From positions 1 through 32,839 of the forward strand of contig CACCIQ010000010.1 in assembly GCA_902546095.1 (NCBI GenBank): DNA of 32,839 nt, given 5' to 3'. The translations under genes and the position numbers were made by a program. Position 1 is the first letter of the stretch, and every line of letters starts with the position of its first letter. Positions 1 to 8,242 of the stretch are shown one piece after another. The DNA comes from an uncultured Bacteroidota bacterium. GTDB lineage: Bacteria; Bacteroidota; Bacteroidia; Flavobacteriales; Flavobacteriaceae. The notes below the pieces were generated by a model, which saw only the letters and a program-made list of their open reading frames with translations, was not told where the DNA came from and did not search any database.

Positions 1-1279
1 TTGGGTTATCCTCTCGTGTAACTATATTCATTTCTGGTCTTACTCTCTGTCTTGTCATTTGAATCAAACCTATTTTACTAGGTGGAAGAATTTTGTGCTT
101 AGCTCTATCAGATTCCATTTCTGACTTGAAATGGTTAAAAAGTTTTCTTCTGTTTTCATGTTTCAGCATATCGATAAAATCAATTACAACTATTCCGCCC
201 ATATCTCTTAACCTTAATTGCCTAGCTATTTCACTAGCAGCAATCAAGTTCACTTCAAGAGCAGTCTGTTCTTGATTTTCACTTTTATTTGATCGATTTC
301 CACTATTTACGTCAATAACATGAAGAGCTTCAGTGTGTTCTATAATTAAATATGCACCTTTACTCATTGATACAGTCCTTCCAAAGGCAGATTTAATCTG
401 TCTTTCGATTTTGAAATGTTCAAAAATAGGTTTGTCTGATTTGTAATATTTAACTATAGACTTCTTCTTTGGAGCTATTTGCAGGATATAATCTTTTAAT
501 TCATAACAAAGATTTTTATCGTTACAATAAACACCCTTAAATTGATCATCAAATAAATCCCTTAATATTGAAGAGGATCTATTTAATTCACTATGTATTC
601 TAGAGGGAGGTTTTGCTCCGTTTATTTTACTACAAAGTGATAACCATTGGTTATATAAACTTTGTAAATCTTTTTCTAATTCAGCAACTTTTTTTCCTTG
701 AGCAACTGTTCTTATGATTACTCCAAAACCTTTTGGCCTAAATTCTTCAATGAGTTTTTTTAATCTGTCACGTTCCTTTTTACTTTTAATTTTCTGTGAA
801 ACTGAGATTCGATTAGATAAAGGGATTAAAACTAAAAATCTTCCTGCGAAGGAAAGTTCTGAACTAATTCTAGGTCCCTTAGTTGAAATAGGCTCTTTTA
901 TAATTTGGGTAAGAATGGTATCGTTTGGAGAAAATACATTATCAATTTTACCTTGTTTGTCAATTTCTTTTTCAAAGTTTAGTTTTTCAAGTGAATAGTT
1001 AGTGATTTTGCCTTCACTTACAAGTTTCATAAACTTCATAAGTGTTTTTATTTTAGGTCCTAAATCATGATAGTGTAGAAAAGCATCTTTTTCATAACCA
1101 ACATTTACAAATGCTGCATTTAAACCGGTGATGGTTTTTTTCACTTTAGCAATAAAAATATCACCTACATTAAATTTATTATTATCCTTTTCTTTGTGTA
1201 ATTCAATAAGCTTTCCATCATGTAAGACTGCAAAATCAACTGCTGAATTAATTGATCGAATAACAATTTCTTTATTCAC
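1..1279 (-). CDS. rng: Ribonuclease G/E family endoribonuclease (3' end cut by window)
   Basis: Single-strand-specific endoribonuclease of the RNase E/G family, acting in mRNA decay and rRNA maturation. I read it from a GTG at 1279-1277 (VNKEIVIRSI...) without a stop for 426 codons to the window edge. An S1-type RNA-binding part lies at about residues 35-120 (GDIFIAKV, GLNAAFVNVG). The two metal-binding catalytic aspartates are visible: D323 in VIDVNSGN and D367 in VVIDFIDM. Their spacing of 44 residues is close to that of D303 and D346 in E. coli RNase E. The last in-window residues (MTRQRVRPEM) come just before the usual zinc-link region, so roughly the last 80-90 residues should lie outside the window. 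It follows hup and the 29-residue ORF on the same strand. No ATG lies near the N-terminus, so GTG is the likely start. Confidence 0.93.
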   Translation of the reverse strand, partial: MNKEIVIRSINSAVDFAVLHDGKLIELHKEKDNNKFNVGDIFIAKVKKTITGLNAAFVNVGYEKDAFLHYHDLGPKIKTLMKFMKLVSEGKITNYSLEKLNFEKEIDKQGKIDNVFSPNDTILTQIIKEPISTKGPRISSELSFAGRFLVLIPLSNRISVSQKIKSKKERDRLKKLIEEFRPKGFGVIIRTVAQGKKVAELEKDLQSLYNQWLSLCSKINGAKPPSRIHSELNRSSSILRDLFDDQFKGVYCNDKNLCYELKDYILQIAPKKKSIVKYYKSDKPIFEHFKIERQIKSAFGRTVSMSKGAYLIIEHTEALHVIDVNSGNRSNKSENQEQTALEVNLIAASEIARQLRLRDMGGIVVIDFIDMLKHENRRKLFNHFKSEMESDRAKHKILPPSKIGLIQMTRQRVRPEMNIVTREDNP

Positions 1280-1368
1280 AATTAATTTGTTTTGATTAAA
1301 CTTAATTTATTTCAGTCGAAGATTTAAAATCTTCTATTTCAATGAACTTAATTAAAAAATAATTTATA

Positions 1369-1458
1369 TTACTTTTTTTTATGTCTATTAGCTCTACTTC
1401 TTTTTTTTCTCTTGTGAGTAGAAACTTTATGTCTTTTTCTTTTTTTACCGCTTGGCAT
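1369..1458 (-). CDS. 29-residue highly basic protein, probable ribosomal protein (bS22/mS38-like or bL38)
   Basis: A tiny ORF starting ATG at 1458 and ending TAA at 1371-1369, encoding a protein that begins MPSGKKRKRHKVSTHKRKK and ends RANRHKKK. Eighteen of its 29 residues are Lys or Arg, and there are no acidic residues. From memory, near-identical short proteins sit beside hup and rng in other Flavobacteriia. The stretch HKRKKRSRANR lines up by eye with the HKxxKRxxRNR core of the AURKAIP1/COX24 family, whose members are mitochondrial mS38 and mycobacterial bS22. It lies 10 nt after the hup stop and is probably co-transcribed with it. A role in the small ribosomal subunit is inference. The alternative is the Bacteroidota-specific bL38 reported in the Flavobacterium johnsoniae ribosome, whose sequence I cannot recall. 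As a gene I am fairly sure; as a function, less so. Confidence 0.75.
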   Translation of the reverse strand: MPSGKKRKRHKVSTHKRKKRSRANRHKKK

Positions 1459-1468
1459 ATATTTTTTT

Positions 1469-1750
1469 TTAGTTGTTGTTTTTTACATCCTCAACAAAGA
1501 CTTTAGCAGGTTTAAAAGCCGGAATGGAATGAGCAGGTATCTTAATTGTTGTATTTTTAAGAATATTTCTTCCGGTTTTCTCAGCTCTTTTCTTTACAAT
1601 AAAACTTCCAAACCCTCTTAGATATACATTCTCACCTTCACTCAAAGAATTTTTTACTTCATCCATAAAATTTTCAATAGTTGCTAATACTTCATTTTTT
1701 TCTAATCCTAAATTTGAGGAAATTTTATTTACTATTTCTGCTTTAGTCAT
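1469..1750 (-). CDS. hup: HU/IHF-family DNA-binding protein
   Basis: Nucleoid-associated protein that dimerises and bends DNA. The 93-residue form starting MTKAEIVNKI matches the usual length of the family (about 90-95). The reading frame extends further upstream (to 1819), but that N-terminal addition has no family counterpart, so the ATG at 1750 is chosen. The helical dimerisation half is residues 1-45. The beta-arm signature follows, with GFGSFIVKKR, GRN, and IPAHSIPAFKPAK at the C-terminal end. It is divergent from mutY (93 nt apart) and leads the hup - small basic ORF - rng cluster. The product could be HU- or IHF-like; the sequence alone does not separate the two. Confidence 0.93.
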   Translation of the reverse strand: MTKAEIVNKISSNLGLEKNEVLATIENFMDEVKNSLSEGENVYLRGFGSFIVKKRAEKTGRNILKNTTIKIPAHSIPAFKPAKVFVEDVKNNN

Positions 1751-1843
1751 TTTTAATAGTTTAATATTTGGTTGCGAATATATAAATTTATATGATAAAA
1801 AAACTATTGTAATATTCATTATTTTTAACTATACAAATTTGTA

Positions 1844-2863
1844 ATGTCAGCGTCTTTTTCAAATAAACTTATTGATTGGTACAGGCAAAATAAAAGAGAT
1901 TTACCATGGAGGAAAACTAAAAATCCATATAAAATCTGGGTCTCTGAAATTATCTTGCAACAAACAAGAATTGAATTTGGAACTAAATACTACAATAGGT
2001 TTTTAGAGAAGTATCCTGATGTTAAGAAACTTGCAAATAGCTCAGATAGTGATCTAATGAAAATTTGGGAAGGATTGGGTTATTACTCAAGAGCTATTAA
2101 TATGTTAAAGACAGCAAAAATTATCTTGAATAGTTATAATGGAGTGTTTCCCTCTAAATATGACCAACTAATTCTATTACCTGGAATTGGAGACTACACA
2201 GCTTCTGCAATAAGTTCCATTTGTAATAATGAATTGCAGCCAGTTGTTGATGGAAATGTTTTAAGATTTCTGTCAAGAATGCATAAAATTGATTTGCCAA
2301 TCGAATCAATTAAAACAAAAAAATATTTTAAAAAATTAGGTTTTAGGTTGATTAAAGATGTAAATCCAGGAGACTTTAATCAAGCATTAATGGATTACGG
2401 ATCTATGATTTGCAAGCCAAAAAAATTCGATTGTAAAAGTTGTCTTTTCTCAATTGATTGCAAGGCCTATAATTCAAATAGTGTAGAAAATTATCCAACA
2501 AAAAAGAAAAAAATTAAAGTAAAGGAACGTTATTTAAATTATGTTGTTGTGGTAACGGATGATAATAAAACTCAGATTAAAAAGAGAGATGGTAGTGGAA
2601 TTTGGAAAAATTTATATGAGTTCCCATTAATTGAGACTGAAACACAGACATCAGCCAAACATATTTCAAAAGAGCTTGACCTAGATTTTACAGATCTTTT
2701 ATCAGTTAAAAGAATCAATCATAAGTTGTCTCATCAGCTTCTACATATTGCTTTTTTTGTTTTTAGAGCTAATAATAAAATTGATGATTTGGTTGATATC
2801 AACTCTTTGATTAATTACCCTTTCCCAAGGCCACTAAATAAATTTATTTCTGAGCTTGTCTGA
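1844..2863 (+). CDS. mutY: A/G-specific adenine DNA glycosylase MutY
   Basis: Base-excision repair enzyme that removes adenine mispaired with 8-oxoguanine. The 339-residue length is normal. The catalytic Glu is E35 in SEIILQQTR, and the helix-hairpin-helix is LLPGIGDYTA at 111-120. The catalytic Asp is D136 in VVDGNVLRF. The [4Fe-4S] loop C190-x6-C197-x2-C200-x5-C206 is complete. Residues from about 225 onward form the NUDIX-like 8-oxoG recognition domain (GSGIWKNLYEFPLIE). The start ATG directly abuts a 12-bp palindrome at 1832-1843. It is followed 26 nt later by ssb, a mutY-ssb order common in Flavobacteriia. Confidence 0.96.
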   Translation: MSASFSNKLIDWYRQNKRDLPWRKTKNPYKIWVSEIILQQTRIEFGTKYYNRFLEKYPDVKKLANSSDSDLMKIWEGLGYYSRAINMLKTAKIILNSYNGVFPSKYDQLILLPGIGDYTASAISSICNNELQPVVDGNVLRFLSRMHKIDLPIESIKTKKYFKKLGFRLIKDVNPGDFNQALMDYGSMICKPKKFDCKSCLFSIDCKAYNSNSVENYPTKKKKIKVKERYLNYVVVVTDDNKTQIKKRDGSGIWKNLYEFPLIETETQTSAKHISKELDLDFTDLLSVKRINHKLSHQLLHIAFFVFRANNKIDDLVDINSLINYPFPRPLNKFISELV

Positions 2864-2889
2864 CTTTTTTTTTAGTTATATTTATAATT

Positions 2890-3327
2890 ATGAGTGGATC
2901 ATTAAATAAAGTTATGTTAATTGGAAATTTAGGTGATGACATAAAAATGCATCACTTTGAAGATGGTGGTTGCATTGGAAGATTTCCAATTGCAACTAAC
3001 GAAAATTATACAAACAAACAAACAGGTGAGAAGGTTATGAATACTGAATGGCACAATATTGTTGTTAGAAATAAGGCTGCTGAAATTTGCAACAAATATT
3101 TAAAAAAAGGCGATAAGGTATATGTTGAAGGAAAATTGAAAACCAGAAAGTGGCAAGGTGAGGATGGAATTCAAAGATATTCAACCGAAGTTCATGTTAA
3201 TGAATTTAATTTTTTAAATAATAAATCTGATGCTGACGCTCCAATGAGCCCTATTAATTCTGAAAATTCTCAGACGCAGACAACTAGCGATGACACTCAA
3301 AATCAAGTTGACGATCTCCCTTTTTAA
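2890..3327 (+). CDS. ssb: Single-stranded DNA-binding protein SSB
   Basis: Binds ssDNA as an oligomer during replication, recombination and repair, and recruits partner proteins through its acidic tip. The OB fold covers residues 1-110 (LNKVMLIGNLGDD, TEWHNIVVRNKAAEIC, KGDKVYVEGKLKTRKW). A Ser/Thr/Gln-rich linker follows, then the C-terminal tip DDLPF at 141-145. The length of 145 residues is typical of the phylum. It lies between mutY and gldD. The same DDLPF ending recurs in the DUF3127 protein at 16948. Confidence 0.96.
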   Translation: MSGSLNKVMLIGNLGDDIKMHHFEDGGCIGRFPIATNENYTNKQTGEKVMNTEWHNIVVRNKAAEICNKYLKKGDKVYVEGKLKTRKWQGEDGIQRYSTEVHVNEFNFLNNKSDADAPMSPINSENSQTQTTSDDTQNQVDDLPF

Positions 3328-3338
3328 TTGAAAATTTA

Positions 3339-3887
3339 TTGGTTTTTAGACTCTTATTTTTATTTGTAATTATAATATCTTGTGATAGTACTAATCTCCC
3401 AAAGCAAAGAGGGTTTTTTGCTCCAGAATTCTCTTTACCTAGTTATAAAATTTTAGAATCTTGCAATCATAATTTTAAAGTAAATGACTTAACAAATATC
3501 ATTTCTAAACCTGATTGTAATTATGAAATTGAGTATAATGAACTAAATGCAAAAATTTATGTCAGTAGTATAATAGTTGAAAATAATATGGAAATTATTT
3601 CTAAAAAATTTGATGAAAAAGTTTTTAATAATTCTGAATTTGCTGATCAAATTTTAACAAGTGAATTTTCAAATCCATACAAGGATGTGTTTTCTAAAGT
3701 TTATTTTTTTGTTGGTGAATCACCCTCAAATATTCAATTTTTTATTACTGACTCAACGCAAAATTTTTTATCAGCAAGTTTATTATTTGATTCAAAACCA
3801 AATTATGATTCATTATTGCCTTACATACATTATATTCGCAACGATATAAAAAAAATCATAGAAAGTTTTGATTGGTCAAGTAAGTGA
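3339..3887 (+). CDS. gldD: Gliding motility lipoprotein GldD
   Basis: Lipoprotein needed for gliding motility and T9SS-linked functions in Flavobacterium; its molecular role is unclear. Recognition rests on RGFFAPEF after the lipid-anchored N-terminus, the mid-protein cysteine pair, SPSNIQFFITDST, and the C-terminal NYDSLLPYIHYIRNDI, all of which resemble GldD. The N-terminus MVFRLLFLFVIIISC is a lipoprotein signal with lipobox Cys at residue 15. The start is uncertain: TTG at 3339 is used, but the frame is open upstream and ATT at 3327, overlapping the ssb stop, is possible. In many Flavobacteriia gldE sits between ssb and gldD; here only 11 nt separate them. It overlaps the next gene by 20 nt if that gene starts at 3868. 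Confidence 0.85.
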   Translation: MVFRLLFLFVIIISCDSTNLPKQRGFFAPEFSLPSYKILESCNHNFKVNDLTNIISKPDCNYEIEYNELNAKIYVSSIIVENNMEIISKKFDEKVFNNSEFADQILTSEFSNPYKDVFSKVYFFVGESPSNIQFFITDSTQNFLSASLLFDSKPNYDSLLPYIHYIRNDIKKIIESFDWSSK

Positions 3888-4758
3888 AAACAATAAGAGA
3901 TGGTTGTATTTAGCTGTTTTATCGATAATCTGGGGTAGTTCTTTTATTCTTATAAAAAAGGGTTTAGTTGGCTTGACTCCATTTCAGTTGGCAAGTCTAA
4001 GGATGATATTTGCAGCAACTGCTATAGCTATTTATTCATTCAACTCTTTAAAAAAAATACCTAAGAAAAGTTGGAAATGGATAATTATTACAGCTTATTT
4101 TGGAACGTTTTTTCCTGTATACTTAATTAGTTATGGTCAAACAGAAATTGAAAGTGGATTAGCATCAATAATTACAACAGTAACACCTATAAATACGTTG
4201 ATTATTGGAATTATTTTTTTCAGTCTAACATTCACGACCAAGCAATTGTTAGGGTTATTTGTTGGACTGGCAGGATCAATATTATTGCTTTATGAGGCAA
4301 AAGAAACTAACTCAGATACAAACATTTTTTATTCATTTTTTGTCTTTATGACGACTGTTGGATATGCTGCATCAGTCAACTTAATAAAAAAATACCTTAC
4401 GGAAATACCACCTGAGGCTGTAACAGCTGGAATATTTTTATCCATATCCCCTCCAGCACTTTTGGTATTAATTTTCTCTGACTTTGGTTCATTAGATTTT
4501 TATGATTCAAAAGTTACAACTTCAATTTTATTTGTTTTTATACTAGGTGTGTTCAGTAGTGCATTAGCTCAGACTTTATTTAACAAGTTCGTTAAAATAG
4601 CTTCACCACTATTCGCCTCAGCAGTAACATATACAATGCCGATTGTAGCAATTTTTTGGGCACTATTGGATGGAGAAGTATTAACGATAATGCAATATTT
4701 TGCAGCAGCAATAATATTAATTGGGGTTTATATGGTAAACAAAAAAAAGACTAATTAA
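3868..4758 (+). CDS. DMT-superfamily EamA transporter
   Basis: Inner-membrane drug/metabolite transporter family protein; substrate unknown. The 296 residues carry about ten hydrophobic segments arranged as two EamA repeats (about 12-140 and 152-292). The typical first-repeat signature is IIWGSSFILIKKGL...PFQLASLRM, and the second repeat contains YAASVNLIKKYL. The chosen start is TTG at 3868, which overlaps the end of gldD by 20 nt. A later in-frame TTG just before TM1 would remove most of the leader. It ends convergent with the M16 peptidase gene, overlapping it by 8 nt (CTAATTAA), so no intrinsic terminator fits between them. Confidence 0.9.
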   Translation: MIGQVSENNKRWLYLAVLSIIWGSSFILIKKGLVGLTPFQLASLRMIFAATAIAIYSFNSLKKIPKKSWKWIIITAYFGTFFPVYLISYGQTEIESGLASIITTVTPINTLIIGIIFFSLTFTTKQLLGLFVGLAGSILLLYEAKETNSDTNIFYSFFVFMTTVGYAASVNLIKKYLTEIPPEAVTAGIFLSISPPALLVLIFSDFGSLDFYDSKVTTSILFVFILGVFSSALAQTLFNKFVKIASPLFASAVTYTMPIVAIFWALLDGEVLTIMQYFAAAIILIGVYMVNKKKTN

Positions 4759-6835
4759 AAAAGTCATCATCAATTTCTTCATTGACAATTACCTGATCTG
4801 CTTCAATTACAATTGTCTGTGGACCAGTTACTATTTCAGTCTTAAAGGCAAATTTGATTCCATCAACTTCTTTATAATCAGAAAATTTAGTCACTGTAAT
4901 TATTTCATTTCCCATTGCAGAAGTAGTTTCTTCTGTCATGACTAAAAGTCCTGTCTCTGCATCATAAAACCTAAATGAATCATCTTTAACTTTGATTTTG
5001 TAAACATCTTTCCCATCAACAGGTGAGAGGCTAACAATTTCCATTTCTGATGGGTCCATATAAGTTTCTTCAAACAATCCTAATTTTTCTTTTTCAGCAT
5101 TTTTCTGATCATCTTCGTATGGGATTTTTTGACCCATTTGCTCTATGTATCCGTCTTCTCCATTGAATTTCTGAGACATCAAAGTTCCCATGCCAGGTAC
5201 TGACATTTCCATTGATGATTTATTTGGATATTTTTCTTTAATGATGGCACTTGGCTTAAACGGTGCTCCAGGGATAGTAACAGCTGCAGTGATAGTTATC
5301 GATTTAACTGAATTTAATTTTTCAGCCCCTCCAATTGATTCAATGTGTTTGTCAAAAATACCTTTGACTGTTATATCATCGCTAATTTCTTTTTTAAATA
5401 CAGGTTTATCTATTGAATTACCATATTTATCATAGTAATATACCTGTAATTTTTTTCCATCAAACTCAATATTTTCAAGTTTATCAGAAAGAGCAGAACC
5501 TTTTCCTGCAACTATTATCTGACCATTATCTAGATCAAAGTATTTATTTGCTGTATTTCTTACCTGCTCAATTGAGATTGAGTTAATTTTAGATAAATAA
5601 TTTTTATAAAAATCTTTATCTAAGTTTTCTGTTTTTATTTGAACTGCATAATTTGCTATAGTTGATGGACTCTCAGTTGCAAGTACAAAGTCTCCAAAAT
5701 ATTTTGCTTTTACATCTTCTAATTCTTTGAGTTCAACATCAAAGTTTTTAATTTTTTTTATTTCACTTAAGATTTCAATAATAGCGCTGTCAGTAACTTG
5801 TTCACGAGTACTGGTAAAGGCTCTAAATCTACTGTCTAAATATTTACTAGTTCCAAATGTAGATCTTGCTACATATGTATACCCTTTATTTTCTCTAATT
5901 TGTTGCTCTAATCTATTCTCAGCACCTCCTCCTAGTATTTTATTCGTAATAAGTAGAGAAAAATAATCAGGATTATTCTTCTTAAGATTTATAAGATTTT
6001 GAAATGATATTTCAGACTGTATTGCATTTGGCATGTCAATAAAATGAATAGCTGTTTTAGTAGGTGGATTTGATGAAAATTCGGAATAAGAGATTTTACC
6101 CCTTTTCCATTTTTTAAATAGTATTTCAATTTGTTTAATTGTGGTATCAACATCAAAGTCACCAACAACAACCATGTAAGAGTTATTGGGTTTAAAGTTT
6201 AATCTAAAAAACTTTTCAATATCACCAAATTCAATATTATTTATAGATTTTTCCGTTGCATATTCGCTTCTTGGATGGTTTTTACCATATGCTAGTATAT
6301 TACCAACCCTTCGTGCAGCAGCTGGTACACTATTTTCATCGGATTTTATCCCCTCAATTAATCTTTCCTTTGACTTAATAAATTCCTCATTATCAAAAAC
6401 AGGATTAAATAATCCGTCCGAAGCCATTTCTAGTAACTTTGGGAAAAATTTTGAAAGTGAAGATCCAAATGCTCCTGTGGCACTTAAATTTAAGTTAGCT
6501 CCCATAAAGTCAATCTCATCTAAAAATTTATCTTTTGATACATTTTTTGTACCCTTTCCCAATAAAGATGATGTTATTGATAATATACCTGCCTTTTCTC
6601 CTTCAAAAATAGGTTGACTGTCAATAAATAGGTTAAAGAAAACTCTAGGTAGCTTACTATTTTGTACAAGTATTATTTTTAAACCATTTTTAAGTTCATA
6701 CTCTACTGGTTCTCCTAAGTTGATTTCTGGTGCTGGCCCAGATGAAGGGACTTTGGATCTGTCAAATTGTGAGTAAGAAAATAGACAAATAAAAAAACTA
6801 ATTGTGTATATAATATTTCTCATTTTATTTTTCAT
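4751..6835 (-). CDS. M16 peptidase-fold protein without zinc motif, with C-terminal LolA-like domain
   Basis: Predicted exported, non-catalytic partner of the M16 peptidase encoded just upstream. After a signal peptide (MRNIIYTISFFICLFSYS) come two M16-type lobes (about residues 40-480). Where an active lobe has HxxEH, this protein reads GILSITSSLL, so zinc ligands are missing. The second lobe keeps the glycine-rich loop GGGAENRLEQQIRENKGYTY. From about residue 500 (FDKHIESIGGAEKL) a separate domain of about 190 residues resembles LolA/outer-membrane lipoprotein-sorting folds, with PGAPFKPSAIIKEKYPNK and DYKEVDGIKF. The start is either ATG 6835 (MKNKMRN), overlapping the upstream stop by 11 nt, or ATG 6823 (MRNIIY), 1 nt after it. 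Longer forms lack support. Active/inactive M16 pairs are well known. Confidence 0.88.
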   Translation of the reverse strand: MKNKMRNIIYTISFFICLFSYSQFDRSKVPSSGPAPEINLGEPVEYELKNGLKIILVQNSKLPRVFFNLFIDSQPIFEGEKAGILSITSSLLGKGTKNVSKDKFLDEIDFMGANLNLSATGAFGSSLSKFFPKLLEMASDGLFNPVFDNEEFIKSKERLIEGIKSDENSVPAAARRVGNILAYGKNHPRSEYATEKSINNIEFGDIEKFFRLNFKPNNSYMVVVGDFDVDTTIKQIEILFKKWKRGKISYSEFSSNPPTKTAIHFIDMPNAIQSEISFQNLINLKKNNPDYFSLLITNKILGGGAENRLEQQIRENKGYTYVARSTFGTSKYLDSRFRAFTSTREQVTDSAIIEILSEIKKIKNFDVELKELEDVKAKYFGDFVLATESPSTIANYAVQIKTENLDKDFYKNYLSKINSISIEQVRNTANKYFDLDNGQIIVAGKGSALSDKLENIEFDGKKLQVYYYDKYGNSIDKPVFKKEISDDITVKGIFDKHIESIGGAEKLNSVKSITITAAVTIPGAPFKPSAIIKEKYPNKSSMEMSVPGMGTLMSQKFNGEDGYIEQMGQKIPYEDDQKNAEKEKLGLFEETYMDPSEMEIVSLSPVDGKDVYKIKVKDDSFRFYDAETGLLVMTEETTSAMGNEIITVTKFSDYKEVDGIKFAFKTEIVTGPQTIVIEADQVIVNEEIDDDFFN

Positions 6836-8135
6836 TAGGTAGATATTCAACTTCAATTCTTTGGTTTGTATTAAGATATTTATTTGCAACATCTCTCATT
6901 TCTTCTCTTGTAATTGACATGTAGATATCAATTTGATCATTAATTAAATTAACATCATCATAAAGCATATGATATGTTGCTAATGAACTAGCAATTCCTT
7001 CGAAAGATGCATTTGAACTTACAAATTGGCTTTCAATCTTATTTCTAATCTTTTCGAAATCTCTTTCACTTATTAGTTCATTTTGGATTTTATAAATCTC
7101 CTCATCAATTTCTTTATTCATTTCATCAAATGTCTTTTCCCCCATTGGCAAACTAAAAACAATATAAATTCCATAATCTTCCTGAGACAAATTTATTGCC
7201 TGTACTGCCAATGCCATTTTCTTTTCATCAACAATTTTTTTAAACAATTTAGAACTTTCTCCATCGCTTAAATATGTAGAAATCATATTTAATACCCACG
7301 AGTCTCTCTCATTTTGGGGTGGAGTCCTGTAAGCAAGAACATATGCAGGAATTTGTATATTTTTATCATAAGCCTTTACTCTTTTACTTTCGGTTATTGG
7401 TTTTTCTTTAGGGAAGTTTCTTTCAACATCTTTTCCCCTAGGAATGTCACCAAAATATTTTTTCACCAATTCCAATGTTTTGTCAACCTCAATATCACCG
7501 GCAACAACTAATACTGCATTGTTAGGTACATGAAATTTTTTATTAAATTTTTTGTAGTCTTCTTCGGTTGCGGCATCTAAGTGTTCCATTTTCCCAATAA
7601 CAGTTCCTTTATATGGATGCACTTCGAATAAATTTTCAGAAACAACCTCAATTAATTTTCCATATGGTTGATTTTCTCCAAGTCTTTTTTCTTCTTTAAC
7701 AACCTCGTTTTGAGTATTTATTCCTTTTTGGCTGACAACTGGGTGCAGCATTCGCTCAGATTCAAGCCAAAGACCAATTTCAAGCTTATTTGATGGGAAT
7801 ATTTCATAATAATATGTTCTATCTGCAGTGGTATTAGCATTAAATGTTCCGCCATTTGAATTTATAATCTGATTCCAACCACCATATCCACCATCAATAT
7901 TTTTTGTTCCTTCAAAAAGTAAATGCTCAAAAAAATGAGCAAAACCAGTTTTGTCTGCGTCCTCATCTTTTGCACCTACATGATACATAACTGAGGTTAC
8001 TACAACTGGAGCACTATTATCTTGATGTAAAATTACATCAAGCCCATTTTCCAGGGTGTGTTTTTCAAAATCAACGGATTGTGAATACGTAGATATAGTT
8101 AATAGAGTTAAAAAGATATTTATCAAATTTTTCAT
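6825..8135 (-). CDS. Zinc-dependent M16 (insulinase-family) peptidase
   Basis: Secreted or periplasmic metallopeptidase of the pitrilysin/insulinase family. The 436 residues begin with a signal peptide (MKNLINIFLTLLTISTYSQS). The inverted zinc motif H67-F-F-E70-H71 is intact in TGFAHFFEHLLFEGT. The third ligand is a downstream Glu in NEVVKEEKR (E148 or E149), at the family spacing. The second lobe includes YLSDGESSKLFKKIV. It is the first gene of a two-gene unit with the zinc-less partner, and the near-zero gap suggests translational coupling and a heterodimer. The substrate is unknown. Confidence 0.93.
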   Translation of the reverse strand: MKNLINIFLTLLTISTYSQSVDFEKHTLENGLDVILHQDNSAPVVVTSVMYHVGAKDEDADKTGFAHFFEHLLFEGTKNIDGGYGGWNQIINSNGGTFNANTTADRTYYYEIFPSNKLEIGLWLESERMLHPVVSQKGINTQNEVVKEEKRLGENQPYGKLIEVVSENLFEVHPYKGTVIGKMEHLDAATEEDYKKFNKKFHVPNNAVLVVAGDIEVDKTLELVKKYFGDIPRGKDVERNFPKEKPITESKRVKAYDKNIQIPAYVLAYRTPPQNERDSWVLNMISTYLSDGESSKLFKKIVDEKKMALAVQAINLSQEDYGIYIVFSLPMGEKTFDEMNKEIDEEIYKIQNELISERDFEKIRNKIESQFVSSNASFEGIASSLATYHMLYDDVNLINDQIDIYMSITREEMRDVANKYLNTNQRIEVEYLPNEK

Positions 8136-8218
8136 AGGAACGTGAAATTAATAATTAATTGTAACATTTAAAGATCAAAATATAACTACTCTTTAAATTA
8201 ATTACTTTATATGAGATA

Positions 8219-8242
8219 AAATGTTATTTATTTATAACATTT
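8219..8242. repeat. Perfect 9-bp inverted repeat in the M16/rplU divergent region
   Basis: AAATGTTAT and ATAACATTT form a perfect 9-bp inverted repeat around a 6-nt TTATTT spacer. Its right arm runs into the TTTG at 8240-8243, the proposed -33 element of the rplU promoter. There is no G/C core or T-tract, so it is a poor terminator and a better candidate for an operator. Chance occurrence in A/T-rich DNA is possible. Confidence 0.4.

Noticed and set aside
714-998. Plus-strand ORF of 94 codons near the left edge
   Set aside because: Antisense of RNase G, whose frame has the catalytic motifs.
3661-3849. Second plus-strand ORF within gldD, considered as a frameshifted gene
   Set aside because: GldD reads through in one frame to its conserved C-terminus; the other frame has no family features.
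4741-4770. GACT...AGTC hairpin with A/T runs at the EamA/M16 convergent end, considered as a terminator
   Set aside because: Only a 4-bp stem; too weak to call in this A/T-rich sequence.
6186-6617. 143-codon plus-strand ORF inside the M16 gene
   Set aside because: Antisense shadow of a well-supported M16 frame; no recognisable domain and no promoter.
8174-8185. Minus-strand TATATTTTG considered as the promoter of the M16 pair
   Set aside because: Spacing within the element is off by one base and no -33 TTTG lies at the right distance.
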